Positions 1 through 6,321 are shown, counted from the first letter of the stretch. The stretch: 9,591 nucleotides of DNA from Accumulibacter sp. (GCA_031264825.1 JAISDL010000077.1:1-9591), one strand, 5' to 3'. Made by a program: numbers and translations. The notes: a model not told the origin generated them from the sequence alone.

Positions 1-930
1 ATTGATTTCCTGAATCCGCGCGCGAACGCGGTTGAGCATCTCGGTCGCGTTCCCGCCCCGGCGCATCAGGACGATGCCTTCGACGACTTCGTCCATCTCG
101 TTGAACTGCACCTGCCCCAATCGCGGCGCGAAACCGACGCCGACTTCGGCGACCTCGCCGACGTGGATCGGGATTCCCCGGTTTTCGGCGACGACGATGT
201 CGCGGATGTCATCCTCGGACTGGATCAGACCGACGCCGCGCACGACGTAACGCTGCTCGCCGTTGTTCAGGACGTCGCCGCCGACGTTCGCGTTCGCGTT
301 CGAGAGCGCCATCACGAGCTGTTCGAGCGCAACGCCGTAGGCCTGGAGTTTTCCCGGAATCGGGCGGACCTGGTATTGCTTGACGAGACCGCCGAAGCCC
401 GTGACTTCGGCGACGCCGGGGACGACTTTCAGGAGCTTGTAGATGTCCCAATCCTGATAGGTTTTCAGAGTGATCAGGTCGTGCCGGTCGCTTTCGAGAC
501 GGAAGCGCAGAACCTCGCCGAGCGCGTCTGCGTCGGGGCTCAAGCGTGGCTGGACGCTCGCCGGAAGGCTCGCGTTCGTCAGATAGAGCTGGACGTTCTG
601 TCGCGCCTTGAACGGGTCGGACCCCTCACGGAACTGGAGCGTCACGACCGAGAGTCCGAAGAGCGAAACCGAGCGGAACGAGCGGATGTCGGGGACGCCC
701 GCGAGCGCGATTTCAATCGGGATCGTCAGTTGGCGTTCGATTTCCAGCGTGCTGTTCCCCGGCCACTGCGTGATGACCTGGATGTTGAGGGGCGAGATGT
801 TCGGGTAAGGTTCGATCGGGAGCTGTTTGAACGACCAGAATCCCAGCGCCGAGAGGAGCGCGCAAGACAGGAATATGACGACACGCGCTTTGAGGACGTG
901 GTTGATCGGGGAGGTGGAGGGGATCGCCAT
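1..930 (-). CDS. czcA-like: Heavy-metal-type RND efflux pump, inner-membrane subunit (CzcA/CusA family), N-terminal 310 residues
   Basis: Reading the minus strand from the ATG at 930-928 gives an open frame of 310 codons that runs off the left edge. It is the start of an HME-RND permease, a family usually about 1030-1070 residues long, so some 70% lies outside the window. One N-terminal transmembrane helix is visible at about residues 14-34, followed by FKQLPIEPYPN, WPGNSTLEIERQLTIPIE and ALAGVPDIRSFRSVSLFGLS (residues about 35-92), which match the porter-domain start of CzcA/CusA. NANVGGDVLNNGEQRYVVRG at about 212-231 is also typical. Family role: proton-driven export of metal cations from periplasm or cytoplasm through the adaptor and outer-membrane channel. 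It starts 9 nt after the adaptor stop, with a weak GAGG overlapping that stop, so translational coupling is likely. The usual P-D-I-T-N-V-Q segment is replaced by P-N-I-S-P-L-N-I-Q, so it is a divergent member and the metal cannot be named. Confidence 0.93.
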   Translation of the reverse strand, partial: MAIPSTSPINHVLKARVVIFLSCALLSALGFWSFKQLPIEPYPNISPLNIQVITQWPGNSTLEIERQLTIPIEIALAGVPDIRSFRSVSLFGLSVVTLQFREGSDPFKARQNVQLYLTNASLPASVQPRLSPDADALGEVLRFRLESDRHDLITLKTYQDWDIYKLLKVVPGVAEVTGFGGLVKQYQVRPIPGKLQAYGVALEQLVMALSNANANVGGDVLNNGEQRYVVRGVGLIQSEDDIRDIVVAENRGIPIHVGEVAEVGVGFAPRLGQVQFNEMDEVVEGIVLMRRGGNATEMLNRVRARIQEIN

Positions 931-939
931 GATGGAAGT

Positions 940-2058
940 TCAACCTCGAATGATCGCCTCGTTGATCAGCGTCGCGCCTTCGACGACGATGCGTTCTCCG
1001 CCCGAAAGACCGGTCGTCGCGACGATTCGCCCGTCTCCGAGCGTCTGGATCGTTACCGGGACGCGGCGGAAATGATCCGGCTCGATTTCGACGAAGACAA
1101 AGGAATCCTGACGGATCGAGACGATCGCGCCCTTTTTGATGACGACAGCCTTCTTGATCCCCGTGACGAGCGCTCCCGAAGCGAAGAGTTCGGGCCGAAG
1201 TTCGCCGCCGGCGTTGTCGACGGTACAGCGAACGGGCAGGACGTGCGTGACGGGGTCGACCGTCGTCCCGATGTAATTGACCGTACCCTGGAAGAGTCTG
1301 TCGGGGAGCGCGGGGACCTTGAGTTGGAGCGTCTGTCCGAGTTTTACACGCGCGTAATCCTTTTCGTAAAAATTGCCGACGAACCAGATTTTCGACGTGT
1401 CGGCGATCGTCATGAAGTCGTCGCCGATTCCGAGGAAGGCGCCGGGGTCCATATTGCGCTTGACGATCGTCCCGGCGATCGGCGCGCGGAGCTTCAAGTG
1501 CGTGACGACGCGCCCGGTTTTCCCGACCTGCGCGATGTCGGCGTCCGACGCGCCGAGAACCTTCATCCGGCTGACGACCGATTGCTCGGTAAACTTCGCT
1601 TCTTCGACGAGGTCTTTTTGCGCCGTGGCGTTCAGCGCACGGACGGCGTTTCGCGCGAGCAGGTATTCGTTCTGCGCCGAAATCCAGTCGGGGCTGAAGA
1701 GTTCGGCGACGGACTGGCCGAGCGCGACTTTGGTCCCTTCAAAAGCGAGGATGCGGTCGAGACGCCCCGCGACGCGCGACGAGACGAGGTGGACGCGCTC
1801 GGCGTCGGCGGCGAGTTTCCCAGAAATGAGCACCGTGTCGGGAACGTCGGTCAATTCGACACGTTCGACCTTGACGAAGTCGGGGTTGAAGCCGCCTTCG
1901 GGCGCGCGGATCGAATCCCTGACCGCGACGACTTCCCTTTCTTTTTCGGGCGGTTCTTCCTCGACGATTTCGCTCCGCTCACGATGCCCGATGAACCAGC
2001 CGATGCCTACCCCGACAAAAAGAAGGATGACCGGCAAAAACTTTTTCAACTTTTCCAT
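940..2058 (-). CDS. czcB-like: RND efflux periplasmic adaptor (HlyD/CzcB/CusB family membrane fusion protein)
   Basis: This 372-residue protein links the inner-membrane pump to the outer-membrane channel. Residues 7-24 form a single hydrophobic anchor, with no lipobox. A charged linker (about 25-60) precedes the barrel-sandwich/helical-hairpin region: LFSPDWISAQNEYLLARNAV (120-139) closely resembles the CusB/CzcB hairpin start. LRAPIAGTIVKRNMDPGAFL (190-209) is the second half of the lipoyl-like domain, followed by a beta-barrel (about 222-295) and a C-terminal membrane-proximal domain with TGLSGGERIVVEGATLINE. The start is the ATG at 2058-2056; only a weak purine-rich AAGAAAG lies upstream. 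It is 36 nt downstream of the outer-membrane factor gene and 9 nt upstream of the pump gene, so the three form one operon. No extra metal-binding N-terminal domain or His/Met-rich stretch is visible, so metal specificity is open. Confidence 0.95.
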   Translation of the reverse strand: MEKLKKFLPVILLFVGVGIGWFIGHRERSEIVEEEPPEKEREVVAVRDSIRAPEGGFNPDFVKVERVELTDVPDTVLISGKLAADAERVHLVSSRVAGRLDRILAFEGTKVALGQSVAELFSPDWISAQNEYLLARNAVRALNATAQKDLVEEAKFTEQSVVSRMKVLGASDADIAQVGKTGRVVTHLKLRAPIAGTIVKRNMDPGAFLGIGDDFMTIADTSKIWFVGNFYEKDYARVKLGQTLQLKVPALPDRLFQGTVNYIGTTVDPVTHVLPVRCTVDNAGGELRPELFASGALVTGIKKAVVIKKGAIVSIRQDSFVFVEIEPDHFRRVPVTIQTLGDGRIVATTGLSGGERIVVEGATLINEAIIRG

Positions 2059-2094
2059 AAGCTGCTTTCTTGAGTGCCGGCTAGACGCCGCTTT

Positions 2095-3381
2095 TCATTC
2101 GATCGTCGTTCCTACGATGGATTCGATGCCGCTCCATGCGTGCGCGGCGGACGCTTCGGCCTGGAGGAGCGAAAGCTCGGTCGAACGCAAATTCGTCTGC
2201 GCGAGAAGAAGCTCGGTAAAGCCCCGGCCGCCGTTGTTCGTCGAATAGTTCTGCCGCGCGAGCCGCCACGCGACCTGCGCCTGTTCGAGTTGCCTCGCCC
2301 GGAGGAAGCGGATTTGCTCGCGGGCCTGAAGGAGCAGGTTGTGGTGCGTCGCAAGGTCGAGGAGGAGTTGCTGGCGGACGACTTGTTCGTTGGCGCGCGA
2401 CGCGATCAGCGAGGCGCGCGCCTGGTCGACGCTCGCCCTTTCTTTCGTGAAGCCCCAGGTCGGCAGGATGATGTCGAGTTCCATCCCGTATTCGTTCCCG
2501 CCGAAACCCCACGGCGGGTTGTCGCTCGTCTTCGTCACGACGATTTCGAAATTCGGCAAATAGGATTTCTTGGCGTATTCGACACCTTTTTCGGCGGCGC
2601 TGATTTCGAGCGCCGAACCGCGAATTTTCGGGCTGTTCTGTAAAGCGAGTTCGACGAGTTGATCTTTTGTCGGGATCTTCTCGCGCAGCGCGGGTATCTG
2701 ACCGCGCACTTCGAGCGGCGTTCCGGCGTCGCGCCCGACGATGCGGTTCAGCGCCTGGACGGCGTTGTCGATCCGGCGGCGAAGCGAAAACAGTTCGTTC
2801 TCCGCGCCGCTCTGCGCGACCTGCGCGTTCAGGTAGTCGACGTAGGCCGCCGCGTTGCTCGCGTACTGGATTTTCGAAATCTGCTTGATCTGTTCGAGCC
2901 GCGCGAGGTTGTCCTGACTGATGAGCGCTTCGCGCTGGAGCGAGAGCAGAAGCCAGAAATTGGTCTTGAGTTCGGCGAGAAGTTCCTGCTTCAGCGCTTC
3001 GGCCTCGGTGCCGATGATGTCGGCGCGATCCTGCGCGATGTCGGCGGCGAGGCGCTTCTTGCCCGGAAAGGAAAGCGGTTGCGTCAGCGTGTAGGAAAAA
3101 CCGCGCGACGAACCGAAACGCGCCGGGTTGTTGCGCATCGGGTTCTGGATGAAGCCGATTTCGGGGTTGTCGAAAGCCAGCATTTGGGGAACGACCGCCT
3201 CGGCGGCTTTTTGTTCCTGGCGAACCCGGTGGATGTGCGGGTTGTCGGCGTCGAGCAAGGCCGAGAGTTCCGCGAGGGTAAAGGTTTGCGCCGCCGCGCA
3301 AAACGGCAACGACGATGCGAGGAGCAACGACGCGTACGCAAGAACACGGGCCCGCGCGAAAGCGCCTTGAAGTGCGGTCAC
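2095..3381 (-). CDS. czcC-like: TolC-family outer-membrane efflux protein (CzcC/CusC type)
   Basis: First gene of the efflux operon. It encodes a periplasmic-tunnel/outer-membrane channel subunit of the OEP family. With the GTG at 3381-3379 the product is 428 residues, normal for the family. Residues 1-31 make a signal peptide (arginines at 10 and 12, hydrophobic VLAYASLLLASSLPF, then A-A-A before Q32). TLAELSALLDADNPHI follows, the usual entry into the first long helix, and the pattern of two helical repeats with LALQNSP-type and LYLQAREQ-type heptads continues to the end. The frame stays open to a GTG at 3432-3430, but that codon lies upstream of the perfect -10 box at 3415-3410, so it could not be in the transcript from that promoter. 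GTG 3381 has GGGA about 8 nt upstream. The sequence shows no acylation cysteine in a proper lipobox (LPFC is a poor match). Confidence 0.93.
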   Translation of the reverse strand: MTALQGAFARARVLAYASLLLASSLPFCAAAQTFTLAELSALLDADNPHIHRVRQEQKAAEAVVPQMLAFDNPEIGFIQNPMRNNPARFGSSRGFSYTLTQPLSFPGKKRLAADIAQDRADIIGTEAEALKQELLAELKTNFWLLLSLQREALISQDNLARLEQIKQISKIQYASNAAAYVDYLNAQVAQSGAENELFSLRRRIDNAVQALNRIVGRDAGTPLEVRGQIPALREKIPTKDQLVELALQNSPKIRGSALEISAAEKGVEYAKKSYLPNFEIVVTKTSDNPPWGFGGNEYGMELDIILPTWGFTKERASVDQARASLIASRANEQVVRQQLLLDLATHHNLLLQAREQIRFLRARQLEQAQVAWRLARQNYSTNNGGRGFTELLLAQTNLRSTELSLLQAEASAAHAWSGIESIVGTTIE

Positions 3382-3409
3382 TTGTGAAATCCCGGTAAAA
3401 GACCACGGT

Positions 3410-3438
3410 ATTATATCGACCGACTCTTCCACTTACCT
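3410..3438 (-). promoter_or_regulatory. Predicted promoter of the efflux operon: perfect TATAAT -10, no consensus -35
   Basis: On the minus strand TATAAT lies at 3415-3410, which would place the transcription start near 3403, about 22 nt before the GTG at 3381. At the expected -35 position (about 3438-3433) there is no TTGACA-like hexamer; instead a copy of the 22-bp direct repeat covers this position. That arrangement is typical of promoters activated by OmpR/PhoB-family regulators, where the bound regulator substitutes for the -35 contact. The -10 is seen directly; activation is inference. Confidence 0.65.
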
Positions 3439-3469
3439 GACAGCAATCTTCCATTTTCCTGACAATTCG
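3426..3469. promoter_or_regulatory. Tandem 22-bp direct repeats, candidate response-regulator operator
   Basis: Two adjacent copies, 3426-3447 and 3448-3469, share the consensus CTTCCAYTTWCCTGACA over their first 17 positions (15 of 17 identical). The TGTCA core on the minus strand resembles half-sites of OmpR/PhoB-family regulators. A 22-bp period equals two helical turns, so both copies face the same side of the DNA. They lie between the divergent regulator gene and the efflux operon, directly upstream of the -10 box. The neighbouring OmpR-family regulator is the obvious candidate ligand. Confidence 0.6.
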
Positions 3470-3624
3470 TGACGCTGTTTTTCGGGGTTTGACGATTCCG
3501 CGCTTCTTCGTTCTCTTCGTTCAACTCCGCGCGATTTCGCCGAAAACCTTTCATTGGCGCGGCGAATATCGGAAAATGGACGGAAAGACAAATTTGCACA
3601 AACTTCTATCGCGTGATGCGACCC

Positions 3625-4347
3625 ATGAATATCCTGCTTGCGGAAGACGATGCACTCCTTGCCGACGGACTCGCGCGCGCGTTGCGCCAGTCGCGCTACG
3701 GCGTCGACTGGGCGCGCGACGGCGCCGAGGCCGATATGCGTCTCGCGCAGCGGAACTACGACCTCGCGATTCTCGATTTGAGTTTGCCGGGTCTCGACGG
3801 CAGTGACGTTCTGCAACGTCTCCGCGAACGCGGGCAGCGGATTCCGGCGCTGATCATCACGGCGCGCGAGGCGATCGGCGAGCGCGTCCGTCTGCTCGAC
3901 CTCGGTGCGGACGATTACCTCGTCAAGCCGGTGTCGATCGACGAACTCGAAGCGCGAATCCGCGCGTTGATTCGCCGGGGTTCCAGCGACGGCGCCCCGA
4001 TCGTGACGCTCGGCCACCTGCGGCTCGACCGGAACGGAAAGCGCGCGTGGGTCCATTCGGATTCCCTCGACCTGACGGCCAAGGAGTGGGAGGTGCTCGA
4101 ATACCTCGCCCTGCGCGCCAACAAGATCGTCAGCAAGGAGAAAATCATGGACTCCCTCTGCGACGAAGACCACGCGATCACGCCGAACGCGGTCGAAAAA
4201 TACATCTCGCGTCTGCGCACCAAGATCGCTCCGTCGGGGACGACGATCCGAACGGTCCGCGGCTTGGGCTATTACCTCGACGCACCGGTTCAGGGATCAG
4301 ATGTCAGGTATCAGGGATCAGATGAAAACCGATCGGTGTTTCGTTGA
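3625..4347 (+). CDS. OmpR-family response regulator (QseB/TctD/CopR-like) with repeat-derived C-terminal tail
   Basis: From the ATG at 3625 the product is 240 residues. The receiver domain (about 1-118) has the acidic pocket E7-D8-D9, phospho-acceptor D51 in ILDLSLPGLDG, T79 and K101 in DDYLVKP. A winged-helix Trans_reg_C domain follows (about 125-218), ending RTVRGLGYYLD. Residues 223-240 (QGSDVRYQGSDENRSVFR) are encoded by a 7-bp repeat array and are not part of the family fold. In-frame GTG 3613 and ATG 3616 also exist, but MNILLAEDD at 3625 matches the family start; no clear Shine-Dalgarno precedes any of them. A TTCTAT at 3604-3609 could be a -10 giving a nearly leaderless message (weak). 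It is divergent from the efflux operon and upstream of the kinase, so it probably controls the efflux genes and itself. Confidence 0.95.
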   Translation: MNILLAEDDALLADGLARALRQSRYGVDWARDGAEADMRLAQRNYDLAILDLSLPGLDGSDVLQRLRERGQRIPALIITAREAIGERVRLLDLGADDYLVKPVSIDELEARIRALIRRGSSDGAPIVTLGHLRLDRNGKRAWVHSDSLDLTAKEWEVLEYLALRANKIVSKEKIMDSLCDEDHAITPNAVEKYISRLRTKIAPSGTTIRTVRGLGYYLDAPVQGSDVRYQGSDENRSVFR

Positions 4348-4416
4348 TTCTCTCCGGCGGCGAAGCTGCCGCTAACTGATCTGATACCTGATCCCTGATT
4401 CCTGATACCTGAACCC
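4291..4416. repeat. Composite repeat element with inverted 7-bp arrays flanking a GC-rich hairpin
   Basis: Five 7-bp units of the CAGGGAT type run from 4291 to 4325. They are followed by GAAAACCGATCGG, then a hairpin CGGCGGC-GAA-GCTGCCG (4355-4371, one G-U pair) and TAACTGAT. Five 7-bp units of the opposite orientation (CTGATAC, CTGATCC, CTGATTC, CTGATAC, CTGAACC) fill 4381-4415. Positions 4305-4321 and 4388-4404 are complementary with one mismatch. The left array is translated as the end of the response regulator; the right array ends 2 nt before the kinase ATG. The same modules recur at 6154-6219, 6291-6356 and 9332-9378, so this is a dispersed, MITE- or REP-like element and not a local accident. 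Confidence 0.85.
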
Positions 4417-4417
4417 A

Positions 4418-5782
4418 ATGAATCCCCGGAACAGTCTGCGCAAGAAATTATTGCAGATGCTTTTGTCGACGATGCTGCTCGTGATGATCGTCAGCGCCTT
4501 CGTCGGCTATTCGATTGCCTTTCGGAACGCCACGCTCGCGTACGACCAGACGCTTTTCGACACGGCACTCGCCGTTTTGAGGCAGGTTCAGGTCACGGAC
4601 GGAAAGCCGTCGCTGAACCTCTTGAGCGAAGCCGAACAGGTGTTGCTGACGGACAATTTCGACCGTGTCTATTTCCGCGTCCTCGACGCCGTGGGCGGCG
4701 AAATCGGTGGAAACCGTCCCATCCCTCTGCCCGAAGGGGATATTCCGAAAAACAAGGGCTATTTTTACGACGCCGAGGTCGAGGGCGAGGCGATCCGCGT
4801 CGCCGCGTTCCTGACCGAAAAGGCGCGGAGGCCGCTCACGATCCTCGCCGCCGAAACGCGGATCAAGCGCGACAACCTCGTCCGTGAAATCCTGATCGGG
4901 ATGCTTCTCCCCGAACTCATTCTCATCGGCGTCACGCCGATCCTGATCTGGTTCGGCATCCGTGCCGGATTGAAACCGCTCGAAGACCTGCGCGAACAGT
5001 TGGCGAACCGTTCGCAAAACGACTTAAGACCGATCGAAGCGAAGGAAATGGCTTACGAAATCCAGCCGGTCATCCGGCAGATCAACGACCTGTTCGAGCA
5101 GGTCGAAGCTTCGCAGGAGGCGCAGCAGACCTTCGTTTCCAACGCCGCGCACCAGTTGAGGACGCCGATCGCCGCGCTGCGCGCACAGTTCGAGGCGATC
5201 TTGAGAGAACCGGCGAGCGCGCAGCACGCGCAGCTTTCGCAGATGCTCCCCGCGCTCGAACGGCTCACGCGCCTGATCCATCAGTTGCTCTCGCTCGCGC
5301 GCGCCGAGCCTTCCGACGAGAGCGCGCGGCAAAGCGTCGACCTCTCCGAAATCGTCCGCGACCTTGCCGAAGACATGCTCGCGCAAGCGATTGCGAAGGG
5401 GATAGACTTAGGGTTCGACCTCGAAACGGCCAAGGTCAAGGGAACGGCCTTGCTGCTCCGGGAAGCCGTCGGCAACCTGATCGACAACGCGCTCCGCTAT
5501 ACGCCGCCGGAAGGTTGCGTCACGGTGACCTGCCGCGCGGAAGGCGCGGATTCGGGTGGTGTCGTTCTGCGCGTCGAGGACAGCGGCCCGGGGATTCCCG
5601 AGGAACTCCGCGAGAAGGTTTTCGACCGCTTTTACCGCCTGCCGGGGAGTTCGAGCGACGGAAGCGGGCTTGGGCTTGCCGTCGCGCGGCAGATCGCGCG
5701 CCAGCATGACGCTAGCATTGTCGTCGGACGCTCCGACGAACTCGGCGGAGCGTCGGTCAGCCTGGAGTTCAGAGGACTATAG
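4418..5782 (+). CDS. Sensor histidine kinase with 2CSK_N (TctE-like) sensor region
   Basis: This 454-residue membrane kinase is the cognate partner of the upstream response regulator. Transmembrane helix 1 spans about residues 11-34 and helix 2 about 157-180, enclosing a periplasmic domain of roughly 120 residues. YDQTLFDTALAVLRQ (42-56) is typical of the 2CSK_N domain found in TctE-like kinases. A linker leads to the HisKA H-box FVSNAAHQLRTPIAALRAQ with phospho-acceptor H245. The ATPase domain shows N357 in NLIDNALRYTP, the G1 box D388-S-G-P-G-I, the F box VFDRFYR (401-407) and the G2 box GSGLGL (415-420), so it should be catalytically complete. The ATG at 4418 directly follows a repeat array and has no recognisable Shine-Dalgarno sequence. 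The stop codon TAG at 5780-5782 lies inside a TATAG repeat terminus. Ligand unknown; context suggests an envelope metal signal. Confidence 0.94.
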   Translation: MNPRNSLRKKLLQMLLSTMLLVMIVSAFVGYSIAFRNATLAYDQTLFDTALAVLRQVQVTDGKPSLNLLSEAEQVLLTDNFDRVYFRVLDAVGGEIGGNRPIPLPEGDIPKNKGYFYDAEVEGEAIRVAAFLTEKARRPLTILAAETRIKRDNLVREILIGMLLPELILIGVTPILIWFGIRAGLKPLEDLREQLANRSQNDLRPIEAKEMAYEIQPVIRQINDLFEQVEASQEAQQTFVSNAAHQLRTPIAALRAQFEAILREPASAQHAQLSQMLPALERLTRLIHQLLSLARAEPSDESARQSVDLSEIVRDLAEDMLAQAIAKGIDLGFDLETAKVKGTALLLREAVGNLIDNALRYTPPEGCVTVTCRAEGADSGGVVLRVEDSGPGIPEELREKVFDRFYRLPGSSSDGSGLGLAVARQIARQHDASIVVGRSDELGGASVSLEFRGL

Positions 5783-5810
5783 CTTGGGGTGAGCACAGCG
5801 AACCACAACG
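5778..5810. repeat. Degenerate TATAGGTTGG palindromic repeat module overlapping the kinase stop codon
   Basis: TATAGCTTGGGGTGAGC...GCGAACCACAACG matches the module at 9391-9423 at nearly all positions, with one gap. The TATAG at its left end contains the TAG stop of the histidine kinase gene. A decayed CTGGATTATCCCGG-AGC-TTGGAATGAG, resembling widespread ATTCCC...GGGAAT dispersed repeats, follows up to about 5850. Confidence 0.6.
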
Positions 5811-5870
5811 GAAAGACGCTGGATTATCCCGGAGAGCTTGGAATGAGTCTCCTCCGAATATCATCCCCCC

Positions 5871-6016
5871 GTAGGGGCATGGCGTGCCGTGCCCAGCGGC
5901 GGTATAGGTTGGGCTGGACGGAGAGAAGCCCAACGATTCCACATGGGTATGAATGATGGAATGGGGCAGGTTTGTAAAGGGAAAGACACCCTGGGCTCGG
6001 CACGCCGTGCCCCTAC
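5871..6016. repeat. 146-bp element with 24-bp terminal inverted repeats and a nested palindromic module
   Basis: The left arm 5871-5894 (GTAGGGGCATGGCGTGCC...) and the right arm 5993-6016 (...GGCACGCCGTGCCCCTAC) are inverted copies matching at 22 of 24 positions. Inside lies another repeat, 5903-5966, beginning TATAGGTTGGGCT and containing an 8-bp inverted repeat (GTTGGGCT / AGCCCAAC) followed by CGATTCC and GAATGATGGAATGGGG. That inner module recurs at 9391-9455. No transposase is encoded; open frames across it are short and made of repeat sequence. It is best described as a non-autonomous MITE-like element with a second repeat inside. Confidence 0.75.
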
Positions 6017-6074
6017 GCGCAACGTCATACCTTCGAAGCGCCAATGGGTCCGCTTTTGCGGGAATGATGCCGTT
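6017..6074. repeat. Decayed dispersed repeat, no gene
   Basis: The stretch GGGTCCGCTTTTGCGGGAATGATG (within 6045-6068) resembles the common bacterial dispersed repeat with ATTCCCGC-xAAA-GCGGGAAT arms, here with only one arm intact. This assignment rests on recall of that repeat family. No coding signal is visible. Confidence 0.35.
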
Positions 6075-6165
6075 CCTGTCATGGCTTGCGCTTCGCGCAA
6101 GCGAGATGTTGGGCTTCGTTCCTCAGCCCAACCTATACCTGGTGGGGTTTCGTCACTCCGGCGGC
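6075..6165. repeat. 91-bp perfect direct repeat, copy 1
   Basis: Identical base for base to 6212-6302, at a distance of 137 bp. It contains the hairpin GCTTGCGC-TTC-GCGCAAGC (6084-6102, 8-bp perfect stem), then GTTGGGCT-9 nt-AGCCCAAC (6108-6132, 8-bp perfect stem), CCTATACC and TTTCGTCACTCCGGCGGC. The second hairpin is the TATAGGTTGGGCT module in reverse orientation. Confidence 0.95.
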
Positions 6166-6184
6166 GAAGCCCCTGCTGACTGAT

Positions 6185-6219
6185 CTGATTCCTGTCTCCT
6201 GATCCCTGATACCTGTCAT
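6185..6219. repeat. Array of five 7-bp units
   Basis: The units are CTGATTC, CTGTCTC, CTGATCC, CTGATAC and CTGTCAT, in the same orientation as the array at 4381-4415. The last unit merges with the start of the second 91-bp copy. It lies downstream of a CCGGCGGCGAAGC hairpin remnant, the same order of modules as upstream of the kinase gene. Confidence 0.85.
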
Positions 6220-6302
6220 GGCTTGCGCTTCGCGCAAGCGAGATGTTGGGCTTCGTTCCTCAGCCCAACCTATACCTGGTGGGGTTTCGTCACTCCGGCG
6301 GC
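6212..6302. repeat. 91-bp perfect direct repeat, copy 2
   Basis: Identical to 6075-6165. Immediately after it the GC-rich core is a perfect hairpin, CCGGCGGC-AAC-GCCGCCGG (6295-6313). In copy 1 the corresponding right arm is altered (GAAGCCCCTG). Perfect identity over 91 bp implies a recent duplication or gene conversion. Confidence 0.95.
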
Positions 6303-6321
6303 AACGCCGCCGGTAACTGAT

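Noticed and set aside
163..2073. 636-codon plus-strand open frame
   Set aside because: It is antisense to the pump and adaptor genes, rich in Arg/Asp as expected from reverse reading of GC-rich codons, has no domain, and spans the boundary of two clear genes.
2659..3387. 242-codon plus-strand open frame
   Set aside because: Antisense shadow of the TolC-family gene with no recognisable motif.
3382..3432. Longer start for the TolC-family gene at GTG 3432
   Set aside because: That codon is upstream of the perfect -10 box and adds residues before a complete signal peptide.
3433..4173. 246-codon minus-strand open frame
   Set aside because: Antisense to the response regulator; composition is that of a shadow frame and it crosses the divergent promoter region.
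4291..4416. CRISPR array
   Set aside because: Units are only 7 bp with no spacers, and there are no cas genes.
6295..6313. Intrinsic terminator for rluA
   Set aside because: The stem is perfect and GC-rich, but there is no T tract after it on either strand, and the same hairpin recurs as part of the repeat family.
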